Assembly (NCBI GenBank): GCA_026415615.1
Contig: JAOAGT010000001.1
Span: 572,842 to 636,841 of the forward strand
Source of the DNA: Thermoleophilia bacterium
GTDB taxonomy: Bacteria > Actinomycetota > Thermoleophilia > RBG-16-64-13
Reading direction: 5' to 3'
DNA length: 64,000 bases
The notes beneath the pieces were generated by a model. It was given only the letters and a program-made list of their open reading frames with translations, had not been told where the DNA came from and did no database searches. Shown piece after piece: positions 11,739 through 21,636 of this stretch (within the stretch, counting starts at the first letter, position 1; every line of letters starts with the position of its first letter). The translations under genes were made by a program, and so were the position numbers.

Positions 11739-13028
11739 ATGAACAGCTGGATTGAGGCCGATTTGATCATTTCAAACGCTGGTGAGCTTGTCACTTGCGC
11801 TGGTCCCAAGATAGGCCACGGGCGACTAGGTGTGATCCCGAGAGGCGCGGTAGCTGTAAGAGAAGGTCGCATCGTGTGGGTTGGCCGAACGGAGGCTTTG
11901 CGCGAAGAGGTGAGACTCGTTCGGGGCGGTGAAACAGTTGACGCCGATGGCCGCGTGGTCATGCCCGGGTTGGTCGAGTGCCATGCTCACCTAGCTTTTG
12001 CCGGCGATCGGGCCGATGAGTTTCAGCTGCGTGTAGCGGGAGCTACCTACCAGCAGGTAGCTGCTGCCGGTGGTGGAATAGCAAGCACTGTACATGCTAC
12101 GCGCCTGGCCACTGACGAGGCTCTGCGTGCGCTAACCCGTCAACGTCTTGACCATTTTCTGACTTTTGGAGTTACCACGGTAGAGGCAAAAAGCGGCTAC
12201 GGGTTATCGGTGGAGCAAGAGCTTCGCATCTTGCAGGTGTACCGCGAGGTGAACGCTACTCATCCGGTCGATGTGATCCCAACTTTGCTCGCTGCCCATT
12301 CTGTTCCGGTTGAGTACGTTGGCCGACCTGATGATTACATTGACATGGTGGTAAAGAAGATGATACCCACCATTGCCAAGTACAAGATTGCCCGTTTCTG
12401 CGACGCCTTTTGCGAGGAAGGCGCGTTTACCGTAGAGCAGTGTCGGCGGGTGTTGCTGGCTGGCAAGGAGCACGGACTACTCCCCAAACTGCATGCCGAC
12501 CAGTTGAGCTACACCGGAGCTACAGAGATGGCTGCTGAAGTCGGAGCGATATCGGTAGATCACCTGGATCATATCAGCGAGGCGGGCATTGCTGCTTTGG
12601 TTCCGAGGCCTGAGCGGCCCAGAGTGCCAGTGGCCGTGCTTCTTCCTGGGGCCACCTTTTTCCTGGGGGAGGGGGGACATGCGCCAGCCCGCAGGCTCCT
12701 TGAGGCCGGTGCTCGGGTGGCTCTAAGCACCGATTTTAACCCGGGCTCTAGCCCAACCGAGAATCTGTGGCTTATGGCGACAATGGGGTGCTCGCAGCTG
12801 CGAATGACGGCAGAAGAGGTGATCCTGGCTATCACCATTGAGGCTGCAGCAGCGTTGGCTCTTGAAAACGAGATCGGAAGTCTTGAGGTTGGCAAGAAGG
12901 CGGATATTCTGGTCTTAGATGAGACCCGCTATGTGGAAATTCCCTACCGCTACGGCATGAACCCCGTCGCCCGCGTCTACAAAGCAGGTAGGTTGGTTGT
13001 GCAGCGCGAGCGGGGATCGATCATTTAG
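11739..13028 (+). CDS. hutI: Imidazolonepropionase
   Basis: An amidohydrolase-superfamily enzyme that hydrolyses 4-imidazolone-5-propanoate to N-formimino-L-glutamate in histidine degradation. The metal-binding VECHAHLAFAG motif, the substrate segment EAKSGYGLSVEQELR, the LHADQLS and DHLDH histidine motifs and the conserved ALSTDFNPGSSPTENL are all present; 429 residues is the normal length. Other hut genes (hutH, hutU, hutG) are not nearby. The start ATG 11739 follows CGGAG closely. Confidence 0.9.
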   Translation: MNSWIEADLIISNAGELVTCAGPKIGHGRLGVIPRGAVAVREGRIVWVGRTEALREEVRLVRGGETVDADGRVVMPGLVECHAHLAFAGDRADEFQLRVAGATYQQVAAAGGGIASTVHATRLATDEALRALTRQRLDHFLTFGVTTVEAKSGYGLSVEQELRILQVYREVNATHPVDVIPTLLAAHSVPVEYVGRPDDYIDMVVKKMIPTIAKYKIARFCDAFCEEGAFTVEQCRRVLLAGKEHGLLPKLHADQLSYTGATEMAAEVGAISVDHLDHISEAGIAALVPRPERPRVPVAVLLPGATFFLGEGGHAPARRLLEAGARVALSTDFNPGSSPTENLWLMATMGCSQLRMTAEEVILAITIEAAAALALENEIGSLEVGKKADILVLDETRYVEIPYRYGMNPVARVYKAGRLVVQRERGSII

Positions 13029-13069
13029 GTGGCAGCAATCGGCGCCAAACGGGATCGGGTGCTGTCCTA

Positions 13070-13534
13070 CTAGGTTGTCCGCGAAATACCGGCAACGTGC
13101 AGTTCGGAAAGCGTTTGGAAACCGGTGACCACATAGTAAACGTCTACCACTACCTTAACCAGTGCACACCCAGATTCGGCCACAAACGAACGCAGTCCGG
13201 GATGTTTCTCTAAGAAACTCTCCCTTACTGCCGCGAGCAAGTTTGGATCGGTTATCTCGCGCGCTGTACCGGTGGCAGTCACAGCGACGATTTCGTTCTC
13301 GGGAAGTCCCGCGTGTGTTCGGTTGTCTATCAACAGAGAAACGCGGGGATGGGCCACCAAGTAATTGAACTTGCGCGTGGAGCGCATGGTGGGAAACACA
13401 ATGTGACTCAGGTCATCGGCCGCCCAGAACGTGACCAAGCTGGCGTACGGGCCAGTTTCAGACTGGGTGCCCAGCACGGCAAGCCGCTGCTGCTTGAGAA
13501 TCTCTTCTACTATGACTTTGGTCTGCTCGTCCAT
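13070..13534 (-). CDS. Pyridoxamine 5'-phosphate oxidase-family protein
   Basis: A 154-residue split-barrel flavin- or F420-binding protein. The family features are the QQRLAVLGTQSETGPYASLVTFWAADD opening and MRSTRKFNYLVAHPRVSLLID, a typical cofactor phosphate-binding region. Such proteins commonly reduce or bind FMN, F420 or haem; the cofactor is not decidable here. GGGGGG lies upstream of ATG 13534. It is 33 nt downstream of the MMPL exporter gene read in its own direction and could share that transcript. Confidence 0.8.
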   Translation of the reverse strand: MDEQTKVIVEEILKQQRLAVLGTQSETGPYASLVTFWAADDLSHIVFPTMRSTRKFNYLVAHPRVSLLIDNRTHAGLPENEIVAVTATGTAREITDPNLLAAVRESFLEKHPGLRSFVAESGCALVKVVVDVYYVVTGFQTLSELHVAGISRTT

Positions 13535-13567
13535 GCTGAGTTCCCCCCTTCAAGACTAAGCCTGCCC

Positions 13568-16183
13568 TCAGTCTCGTGCATCATCTCTGTGAATGCTGGG
13601 CTCACGTCTGGGCCACCAAGCCCACCGTCGTAAGAGCACGGTGATCGCTGGCACAAGAGCGGTGCGAACCACGAAAGTATCAAGCAGAATGCCAAACGCC
13701 ACCGCAAACCCGATCTGCAACAAACCCAAGAGCCGACCGCTTATCATGCTGGCGAATGTACCAGCCAGAATGATTCCCGCTGAAGTAATGATACCCCCTG
13801 TTCGGGCAAGCGCGAGGCGCGTGCCTACCACCGTCCCGTGAACAGCAACTTCCTCTTTCACCCTGCCGACAAGGAAGATGTTGTAGTCCATACCAAGTGC
13901 CACCAACATTACGAACGTAAACATTGGTACCCACCAGGTTATGCCCTGCGCGCCGAGGATGTCCACAAAGAGCACACGCACCACCCCCATAGTTGCTGCG
14001 TAGGAAAGGAGGATGGTGAGGATCAGGTAGATCGGTGCCACCAAAGCTCGAACAAGGACCACAAGCACTACAAAAATCCCGCCGAGCACAAATACGAAGG
14101 CTTTTTCCAGATCCCGACTAGCGGCGTCTCGTAGGTCTAACATCACTGCAGAATTTCCCTCGACTATGCCTGTGAGTCCCGAGTTCTCAAGAAGCGACCG
14201 GAGCCGGCCGACTGTGTCAAGGGCCTCGATGCTGTACGGGCCGCAATCAAGAACCACTTGCAAACGCGCGGCCTGGTGATCGGCGGAGAAGTAAGCCTGG
14301 TGAAGCAGCCGAAGTCCCTCGTTTCTCTCCAGATACAGCTGGGGAAGGAGAATGGCCTCTGGCTTGTTTGCGGAAAAGTATGCGGCCAAGCTGTCTAGCG
14401 CGGCGGCAAGTTTCTCCAGGCTTTGAGCCGCTTGGTGGAGGAGTGCCGCGGCGTCGGGGTCCGGGGACCCCGACGCCGCCTGGCTTGCCAAAGCCTCTAG
14501 CTCCCCAAATGCGGTTGCCGCCTGCTTGTATGCCTCTTCTTGAAGCACCTCCGGGTAGGCGCTAGCCAGCTGCATGAGATATCCGTAGATACCTTTCAAA
14601 CTGCTGGTTGCCTTCTCGAGAAGGCTAGGCATCTCAGAGCCAGGATTGTGCCCGCTAGAACTCGTGCCGAGGGCCAGGGCAGTCTTGGCAGTGTTGACCC
14701 CGTCGCGCACTTCCTGCGCCAGCTTGGCGAGCTGCTCAGAGACTATGAGAAAGCTTGCGTCAGACAGTGAGCCGAAGAAACTGCGCACCTCCGAAACATG
14801 CTCGACTTGGTTGAGAGAGTGCTGCAGCTCCTTGAGTTGCGCCAGCCCCTTTGGCGTATCAAAGCCCGCTGGGTCAATCACGACCACGTTAAGAGGCTGC
14901 ATCTGTCCTGGACCAAAGTGCTCGGCCAGGACGTCAAAGCCCCGACGAGCGCTGTTCTCTTTCGAGAGATCTCCTAGGAGATCAAAGTCTCGTTCTAGTC
15001 CGGCTCCATAGATACTTAGGGGGACCAGCAGCAAAACGGGAACAAGGAAGGCGACGAGGGGGCGCTTTGTCACTTTGCCAGCCCAGCGGTACCACACCCC
15101 AGTGTCTTCTGGTCGTCTAGCCACTCGAGGCCAGAACGCGTACGGCCCCAGTACAGCCAGAAGGGCGGGAGTAAAGGTCAGACCAGCGATGAGGGCAATG
15201 GCCACTCCTATGGCGATACTTGGCCCGCTAGTGTTGTAGAGCCCCAGCTCCGCGGTGGCCATCAAAGCCAGTCCAACAATCACAGTGGCTGCGCTTGAGG
15301 TGATAGTTTCGCCTACTGCTCGGACCGTAGTGCGCACGGCTGGGGCCGAAACGCGTGTGCCAGTCATCTCCTCGCGGAAACGACTGATGAGGAACAGGCA
15401 GTAGTCGGTGCCGGCGCCAAAGAGCACGACAACGAGGAAGACGTTGGTGTACATGGAGATGGTGAGAACGTGCGCTCCAAGAAAAGCGACTACCGCGCGG
15501 GAGACGAGGTAGGCGAGGGTAATAGTGAGGAGAGGGATAAGTGGGCTAACAGGAGAGCGATAGATCAAGAGGAGGATAACTATTACCAGAACTATGGTGA
15601 TCCACGTGGTTGAATCGACGCTTTGCCGCGAGCTGCTGGTGTAGGCGGAAAGGATAGGCGCGTCCCCGGTCATGTAGACCCTAACGTCTTCGGGAGCCTG
15701 AGTCAGCCTATCAGAAATGACCCGGAGAGCTTCAACTGTGGTAGGTAAGCTCCCGATACCGTTGAACCTGACCAGGATCAGAGCTGCTTGCTTGTCACTG
15801 CTAAGCAACGCAGATCGTGTGACTTCATCCCCCCTTACAGGCGACCAGACTTCTTCTACAGCTTCTGGCGCCTGTGGTCCGGTGAGCCAGTTAGTTAGCT
15901 GTTCTACAAACTGAGCGGCGGAGCCTTGGTCTGCCCGCTGGCCCGACCCGGCATCAACGACCAAGATTGCGCTCGAAGGGGAAACGCGTTCAGGAAAGTA
16001 TTTCGCGACAATCTCGTGCGCCTGGAGGCTGGGCGCGGAGGTCGGAAGGAATGCTCGTTGATCGCTGACCGCCACTTTATTGATGTCGGGAGCCGTAGCG
16101 GTGAGGACGACGGCGGCAACGATCCAGAGGGCGAGTATCAAGAAGCGATAGCGAACGGCTATGGAGCCTAAGCGCGCAAACAT
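13568..16183 (-). CDS. MMPL-family RND transporter
   Basis: An 871-residue inner-membrane exporter of the MmpL/RND superfamily, proton-driven. Two repeated halves are visible, each with a first helix, a large extracytoplasmic loop, and a helix bundle. The Asp-Tyr proton-relay signatures are GTDYCLFLISRFREE in the first half and GMDYNIFLVGRVKEE in the second. The loop of the second half includes a long helical Ala/Leu/Glu-rich stretch. Start ATG 16183 follows AGGGAGC and excludes a 15-residue extension that would reach the upstream stop. Substrates of such actinobacterial proteins are usually lipids or hydrophobic compounds; nothing here fixes it. Confidence 0.87.
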   Translation of the reverse strand: MFARLGSIAVRYRFLILALWIVAAVVLTATAPDINKVAVSDQRAFLPTSAPSLQAHEIVAKYFPERVSPSSAILVVDAGSGQRADQGSAAQFVEQLTNWLTGPQAPEAVEEVWSPVRGDEVTRSALLSSDKQAALILVRFNGIGSLPTTVEALRVISDRLTQAPEDVRVYMTGDAPILSAYTSSSRQSVDSTTWITIVLVIVILLLIYRSPVSPLIPLLTITLAYLVSRAVVAFLGAHVLTISMYTNVFLVVVLFGAGTDYCLFLISRFREEMTGTRVSAPAVRTTVRAVGETITSSAATVIVGLALMATAELGLYNTSGPSIAIGVAIALIAGLTFTPALLAVLGPYAFWPRVARRPEDTGVWYRWAGKVTKRPLVAFLVPVLLLVPLSIYGAGLERDFDLLGDLSKENSARRGFDVLAEHFGPGQMQPLNVVVIDPAGFDTPKGLAQLKELQHSLNQVEHVSEVRSFFGSLSDASFLIVSEQLAKLAQEVRDGVNTAKTALALGTSSSGHNPGSEMPSLLEKATSSLKGIYGYLMQLASAYPEVLQEEAYKQAATAFGELEALASQAASGSPDPDAAALLHQAAQSLEKLAAALDSLAAYFSANKPEAILLPQLYLERNEGLRLLHQAYFSADHQAARLQVVLDCGPYSIEALDTVGRLRSLLENSGLTGIVEGNSAVMLDLRDAASRDLEKAFVFVLGGIFVVLVVLVRALVAPIYLILTILLSYAATMGVVRVLFVDILGAQGITWWVPMFTFVMLVALGMDYNIFLVGRVKEEVAVHGTVVGTRLALARTGGIITSAGIILAGTFASMISGRLLGLLQIGFAVAFGILLDTFVVRTALVPAITVLLRRWAWWPRREPSIHRDDARD

Positions 16184-16227
16184 GCTACCCGCTCCCTTGG
16201 TGCCACACCGTTCCCATGTTTGGGGCA

Positions 16228-17598
16228 TTAAGAAAGTCTAGGTGTCTTCTTCCGGCGCTTGTACGTATTAGCTAGCTCGAGAAAGATGCCTATGTCCCTA
16301 TCCAGTTCGGCTTGGGTCCCGTCAAAGTAGAAGACGCGGATAGGGATGTGATCGTGGTCTCGGCTCACCCGAGGATAGATAGCCTCTGTCACAATACCGT
16401 TCATGCAGGTGAACGGGCTGATATCGATTATCCCGTCAACACCGCGCCGGTAAAGGGCAATTGCACCCCCGGTTGACAACACCATCTCGCCCAGGGCTCC
16501 GTGCTGCGGAAGGTAAGGTTTTGCGCACTCAAGAATCTCATCGATATGCGGATCGGGTCTGCGGGCGAAAATGTCTGCAAAATCCGCCAACAAAGCCTTT
16601 TCATCCTGATGCATGATGCGCGCGGTAATGAACGTCTTAAGCCATTCTTTGCTTAGTCTCCGCCGTTCCTCACGCAACCGCCGAAACGCTTCCCTGTTTG
16701 TATACCACACCCACTCAGCGACGCCGGCAAGCCAACACTCTCCGCCCTGCGCTTCCACGTGCCTGATCAACTCATTGTTGGCAAACGTGTTTAGCCGGCA
16801 AAAGATCTCGCCCACAACTCCGATTACCGGGCGATCCTCTTTCTTTTGGGGGATGCTGAGGAAGGCCTGTTTAACCTGCTGTAGGCCGGACTTGATCTTA
16901 GCCATGCGCTCTTTGTGAGAGATTCCTTGTTCACTTACTATGCCGGCCATCAGGTCCAAGCATTCCAGGTATGTTTTATCCGTTTCGCCGGTGTTGACTT
17001 CGTACGGTCGGATCATGAGGAGCAGCTTCAGCAGGATGTCCTGTATAACTACCGCCCGCCAAGCGGTCCGGATAAGTTCGGAGGCCTGCTCGCCTATGCC
17101 CGCGTAACCGTCTGCCGAGGTGAAGGCGAGCACTGAGACGTTTTGAAAACCCAGCTCATCAAGGATGCGGCGCAACAGGCCGTAGTATTGCCCAAAGCGG
17201 CATGGCCCGTTGGCTGTGGGGAGAAGAAAAGCGGTCTTTTGAGGATCAAGTTTTTGGTCTAAGAGCAGCTTCAGATAGTCTCCCAACACAATGCGCTGGG
17301 GGTAACACTCATCTCCTGAGGTGAACTTTGCTCCTAGCTCCAAGGTGCGGGCGTCTTCATCAGGGGTGACGGCGGTATCCAGGCCGATGGAGGCGAAGGC
17401 TGCAGCTAGCATGCGAGAGCCACCGTACGGCATGCGGCATAGCCAAAGGGTGCGGCCCTTGATATTAGTGTCGCTCTTTACGGGACTAGTGTGGAGACTC
17501 CGCGCGGCTCTGGGTCGAGGTATGGCCTGAAGAGCCGCTTTGGCCGCCTCTCGTGTGGTCTTCCCATTCCCGCTCTTGGTGACCGTCTCTGTGCTCAC
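16228..17598 (-). CDS. 2-hydroxyacyl-CoA dehydratase-like C-terminal module of an activase system
   Basis: A 456-residue cytoplasmic protein related to the C-terminal part of the large CoA-enzyme-activase proteins (2-hydroxyglutaryl-CoA dehydratase activator-related). Features are GRTLWLCRMPYGGSRMLAAAF, a SGDECYPQRIVLGDYLKLL segment, LPTANGPCRFGQY and PFTCMNGIVTEAIYPR, with Cys residues likely to bind an Fe-S cluster. Initiation is GTG 17598, one base after the stop of the preceding gene and preceded by GGAGGG, so translation is coupled. Homologues elsewhere are single polypeptides of about 1400 residues; here the protein is divided in two. Substrate unknown. Confidence 0.75.
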   Translation of the reverse strand: MSTETVTKSGNGKTTREAAKAALQAIPRPRAARSLHTSPVKSDTNIKGRTLWLCRMPYGGSRMLAAAFASIGLDTAVTPDEDARTLELGAKFTSGDECYPQRIVLGDYLKLLLDQKLDPQKTAFLLPTANGPCRFGQYYGLLRRILDELGFQNVSVLAFTSADGYAGIGEQASELIRTAWRAVVIQDILLKLLLMIRPYEVNTGETDKTYLECLDLMAGIVSEQGISHKERMAKIKSGLQQVKQAFLSIPQKKEDRPVIGVVGEIFCRLNTFANNELIRHVEAQGGECWLAGVAEWVWYTNREAFRRLREERRRLSKEWLKTFITARIMHQDEKALLADFADIFARRPDPHIDEILECAKPYLPQHGALGEMVLSTGGAIALYRRGVDGIIDISPFTCMNGIVTEAIYPRVSRDHDHIPIRVFYFDGTQAELDRDIGIFLELANTYKRRKKTPRLS

Positions 17599-17599
17599 C

Positions 17600-20500
17600 C
17601 TAGTGTCCCTCCGCCAACTGTTTCACTCGATCTTCCCGAGCCCACCAGCGCAGGAATCCCTTGCTGTCTAAGTAGGCCTCGCATCGGGTCATCGCCCCAG
17701 CGTCGTTGGTATGCTCGTCAAACTGCAGCACAAGGAAGGGTTCTGGGCAGGCTGCAGGGATGTAGTGCTTGATGTAGGAATCCGGACCGCACTTGAAATT
17801 GGTCATGTAAATGATGTGCAGATTGGGGTGTTCAGCCACTACTCGTGCAGCCTGGAGTATCTTGCGCCCGTAATTCCAGAACATGTTGGGGGTTACTTGC
17901 TGCACGTCCTTTCCCCACAAGGGGAGAAAGTCAAGCGGAATCAGGTCCACTCCGTAGTAACGGCGGAGCTTCGCGGGGATGTCCATGTTTACCCCAGGAT
18001 CGTAAATATTGTAGGGACGACCAACCAGCACAATCCCAAGCTCGTCATGCTCTGCAAGGGTAGCTAGAGCGTCTGCGCCGGCAAGGATAAGCCGGGCTCT
18101 AAATTCATCTTGAGCCTCATAGGCTTCTTTCACGGCCTGGTCTACCACTCGCGGAGGAACTCCCAGCGGCTTTAGCGCTGCGCGCAGGGCCTCGCGTACT
18201 GCTTCCGGTCCGCGGCGAAAATGGATAGTCGGGGTCAGGAAGCGACCCGCGTGGGCTTCAAACACAGGAGCGAGCCGGATGACGTGACAAAGCGTCTGGC
18301 CCCATGGGCAGGCATGTGACTCTATCTGGGGGTGATCAGTCTCCTCGTTCAGCACATTTGGAATAAATATGTAATCCGCCCCTTCTTCAAGCAGCTCTGC
18401 TACATGGCCGTGGGCTACTCTTATCGGGAAGCATGGTTCTGCCACCGAAGCTTCAATCCCCGCCTCGCGTATCTTCTTGTCTGTCTCGCGGGACACCATC
18501 ACATCAAAACCACAGGCTCTGAAGAAGGTGGCCCAAAAAGGCAGCCGGTCGTATGTGTACATGGCTCGCGGTATTCCTATGGTGCCCAATGGCGAGCCTG
18601 AACCGCTGCGCAACAGCGGGGTAGTGTCTTTCGCATCGGTAACGTACGAGAAAAGCAAAGCGTTGCGGAACTCAAGTAGGTCGCGGGTAAGCGGCTGCCG
18701 GTCGACCTTGGCCCGCTTGCGGTAGCGATCAGAGCACTTGTCGCCCCAGTAGGTCTTTTCGCCGTCAATGGTGAACTGGCGAATGTCACACTCGTTTGAG
18801 CAGCCTTTGCAGGTAAACTCGCGCACGGTGTAATTGGCTTTTTCCAGATTCCAGCCGCGGAAGCGGGTGCGAGCTCCAGTGGCTCGCATTTTCTCGCGGG
18901 CCAGTAAGGCTGCGCCTATTGCTCCGACCACTCCGTTGTAGGGGGGAACGATGATTTCCTTGTCCAGTATCTTGCTAAATGCGGCTGCTACAGAATCGTT
19001 GTAGGCCGTCCCACCTTGGAAGTAGATCGTGTCGCCTATGTGGCGCTGACCCACCAGGCGGTTAAGGTAGTTGTAAGCTATTGAGTAGGCTAATCCAGCA
19101 ACGATATCCCTTTTGTCGGCTCCGCGCTGAAGATAAGAATTAACATCCCGCTCCATGAAGACTGTGCAGCGTTCGCCCAACCGAACTGGTGCAGGAGATG
19201 AGAGGGCAAGCTCGGAGAACTCACCTACTATGTTGATACCGAGCTTTTCAGCCTGCTCCTCCAAGAAAGACCCCGTGCCAGCCGCACAGGCCTCATTCAT
19301 AGCAAAGTCAACCACAATACCGTCCTGCAGGCTGATGAACTTGGAGTCCTGCCCGCCAATCTCGAAAATGGTGTCAGGCACGCGGTTGATGAGTTTGCGC
19401 CCTATGAAGGTGGCGCCAGTCTTGTGGGCGGTAATTTCATCGTTTATGGTGTCTGCGCCGATCAACTCACCGATAAGTTCGCGTCCGGATCCAGTGGTGG
19501 CCACGCCAAGTATTTCCAGGCGTTCGCCCATTTCGTTCCAAATGTCCGAAAGCGCCTTATTCACCACCTCAATGGGGCGCCCATCTGTCTTTACATAAAT
19601 CTCTTTGACGACTTCGCCGTTCTCGTCTAGGACAACCACGTTCGTGGATACCGAACCGATATCAAGACCAAGGTAGGCGCCGATCTTCTCTTGCCCCGAG
19701 GGAAACTGATAGGGCTTAACAAGATCGCGCAGCAAAATCACCTTACTCATATCTAAAGGCTCGGAAGTTTCGAACTCTCCAGAGCGGCTTTGTCTTAGGC
19801 GACTAGGCTCAATGGTTACTGAGGTCCTATCGCTGCACTCCTCGTGCACCAACAACGCTGCACCAATGGCGCCCATCCACGCGTAATAGGCAGGAACGAT
19901 AAGATGCTCTTCGTCTAGCTCAAAAGCCTCGCGCACAGCGGCTACAGCTCCTTTGTTGGCCGCCACACCGCCGATGAAGGCTACTTTTGAGCCAATGTCC
20001 TTACCCTTAGTCACTGTACTCTTGTAGTTGCGCACGACTGCGTTGCAAAGCCCTTTGAGGACCTCTGGGGGCTGGTAGCCTTTTTGCTGTGCATGGATCA
20101 TGTCGGACTTTGCAAAGACAGAACACCTGCCAGCGATGGAGGCGGCCTTCCCAGCACTAAGCACGACATCGCCCACTTCCTCTATGTTGTACAGGAGGCG
20201 ACTTGCCTGTTGGTCCATAAACGACCCGGTGCCAGCGGCGCAGTCTCCGTTAGTGCCGTAGTCAGCGATTCCCACTCGTCCGGAGGCCTGGTCAACTTCC
20301 AGCCGAATGAATTTTGAGCTCTCGCCTCCCATCTCGAAAATGGTGGTGACATCGGGGTGAAGTAAGCCTACTGCTCTTGCGATGGCTTTGAACTCGTTCT
20401 CATACGGGAGTTCCAAGAGTTTGCCAACGAGCCGCCCGCCGCTTCCGGTAACCGCAGCTGCGGTTACAAGGCCAGGAGGAAGTGCGGCTAGCACTTGCTC

Positions 20501-20725
20501 GAGAAGCTCCTTGGTGGCCTCAGTAGGGCTCCCTTTGATACGTTTATAAGCGGTGGCCAAAACCGGCGGGGCTCCTGGGTCGGGAGGCACCCGGCCGGGC
20601 TGGGTCGGGTTGTAAAAAAGGGCGGACTCCAAGGACAGACGGTTAAACAGCTCGCGGTCCTCGGATCCACCCACTATGGCAATCTTTGCACTTATGCAGC
20701 CAACATCTATTCCAAGTGTAGCCAT
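17600..20725 (-). CDS. Tandem BadF/BcrA-type ATPase with DUF2229, acyl-CoA dehydratase activase
   Basis: A 1041-residue protein with two ASKHA-fold ATPase domains (about 1-300 and 335-640) and a DUF2229-type C-terminal region (about 660-1041). Each ATPase half has the DxGxxSxK nucleotide motif (GIDVGCISAKI, GLDIGSVSTNV), the EMGGESSKFI/EIGGQDSKFI linker and the CAAGTGSF cysteine that with a following cysteine bridges a [4Fe-4S] cluster in HgdC-type activators. A CKGCSNECD cysteine cluster starts the third part. Activators of this type drive ATP-dependent low-potential electron transfer to dehydratases or benzoyl-CoA reductases. No dehydratase subunits adjoin; the only partner is the next gene, 1 nt downstream. 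Start ATG 20725 preferred over 20746. Confidence 0.82.
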   Translation of the reverse strand: MATLGIDVGCISAKIAIVGGSEDRELFNRLSLESALFYNPTQPGRVPPDPGAPPVLATAYKRIKGSPTEATKELLEQVLAALPPGLVTAAAVTGSGGRLVGKLLELPYENEFKAIARAVGLLHPDVTTIFEMGGESSKFIRLEVDQASGRVGIADYGTNGDCAAGTGSFMDQQASRLLYNIEEVGDVVLSAGKAASIAGRCSVFAKSDMIHAQQKGYQPPEVLKGLCNAVVRNYKSTVTKGKDIGSKVAFIGGVAANKGAVAAVREAFELDEEHLIVPAYYAWMGAIGAALLVHEECSDRTSVTIEPSRLRQSRSGEFETSEPLDMSKVILLRDLVKPYQFPSGQEKIGAYLGLDIGSVSTNVVVLDENGEVVKEIYVKTDGRPIEVVNKALSDIWNEMGERLEILGVATTGSGRELIGELIGADTINDEITAHKTGATFIGRKLINRVPDTIFEIGGQDSKFISLQDGIVVDFAMNEACAAGTGSFLEEQAEKLGINIVGEFSELALSSPAPVRLGERCTVFMERDVNSYLQRGADKRDIVAGLAYSIAYNYLNRLVGQRHIGDTIYFQGGTAYNDSVAAAFSKILDKEIIVPPYNGVVGAIGAALLAREKMRATGARTRFRGWNLEKANYTVREFTCKGCSNECDIRQFTIDGEKTYWGDKCSDRYRKRAKVDRQPLTRDLLEFRNALLFSYVTDAKDTTPLLRSGSGSPLGTIGIPRAMYTYDRLPFWATFFRACGFDVMVSRETDKKIREAGIEASVAEPCFPIRVAHGHVAELLEEGADYIFIPNVLNEETDHPQIESHACPWGQTLCHVIRLAPVFEAHAGRFLTPTIHFRRGPEAVREALRAALKPLGVPPRVVDQAVKEAYEAQDEFRARLILAGADALATLAEHDELGIVLVGRPYNIYDPGVNMDIPAKLRRYYGVDLIPLDFLPLWGKDVQQVTPNMFWNYGRKILQAARVVAEHPNLHIIYMTNFKCGPDSYIKHYIPAACPEPFLVLQFDEHTNDAGAMTRCEAYLDSKGFLRWWAREDRVKQLAEGH

Positions 20726-20887
20726 GACTCGCGCGGGCCTCCGCATGTTGCTCCAGGTGAGACCTCAGGAAGCCGACGCTGTGATGGTAAGCTTCAGGTC
20801 ATCACCTCTTCTCTGCAAAGACGGTCTCGTCCGCATAGATTACCACGCGGCGGCCTCTGAAACGCCCAACCTGATATCTTGGAAAGC

Positions 20888-21631
20888 ATGAGCGAAGTCA
20901 TTCAGTACACGCTGGGGATGGCGAACGGGTTCTTCGTCCGCGGCAAGAATGGGGTGATTGCAGTTGACTCCGGCTGTGAGCCGGGTCGGGAGCATTTTCT
21001 TGGGGTGTGTGCTGCTAGCGGTGTGAGACCGGCCGAAGTTAAGCTCTTGGTAGTCACCCACGGTCACGTGGATCATTTCCTCAATGTCGGAGTGATGAAA
21101 GAAGAGACCGGGGCGCCCCTGCTTTGTCACAAGAATGCTGAGCGATACTTGCGCGAAGCGCTTCCCCCACGAGTGCGAGCAAGAAGCGCGTTGGGTCGCT
21201 ACATGCTTGCCGAGCTCCCGCCCAGTGAGGAACCTATCCGGTCGATGCACCCGGTCGATCCCGATCTTGTGATAGAGGGAACCCTAGATCTTGGGCCTTG
21301 GGGCGTAGATGGCCAAATCATTGAGACTCCGGGCCATTCAGACGGCTGTATTTCAGTGGTCCTAGCTTCAGGGGAGGCCATTGTTGGCGATCTACTGGTC
21401 TGTGATCCAAGGGACGGCACAGCCAGCCTTGCTTTTCTTTGCTCATCTGATGATATTCAGGCGGCAAACGCCGAACTTTTTGCCAGCGCAGAGCGCCTGG
21501 CGAGAGATGCAAGGATTTTTTATTCTGGTCACGGAGGGCCGTTCACTCGGGAGGAGCTGCTAGCTGCACTGGCAGCTGCGCGAGCTGAGGCGGCGAGTGA
21601 TGTGTCTCAAGAAGATCAGCTTGGGGCTTGA
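20888..21631 (+). CDS. MBL-fold metallo-hydrolase
   Basis: A 247-residue metallo-beta-lactamase-fold hydrolase. The dinuclear metal motif is THGHVDHF, later ligands are in TPGHSDGCISV, VGDLLV and SGHGGP. The fold acts on thioesters, lactones, phosphodiesters or sulfur compounds; the substrate cannot be read. I use ATG 20888; a TTG at 20879 is in frame. It is transcribed divergently from the activase gene and overlaps no other gene; the PucR regulator starts 5 nt after its stop. Confidence 0.82.
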   Translation: MSEVIQYTLGMANGFFVRGKNGVIAVDSGCEPGREHFLGVCAASGVRPAEVKLLVVTHGHVDHFLNVGVMKEETGAPLLCHKNAERYLREALPPRVRARSALGRYMLAELPPSEEPIRSMHPVDPDLVIEGTLDLGPWGVDGQIIETPGHSDGCISVVLASGEAIVGDLLVCDPRDGTASLAFLCSSDDIQAANAELFASAERLARDARIFYSGHGGPFTREELLAALAAARAEAASDVSQEDQLGA

Positions 21632-21636
21632 CTGCT

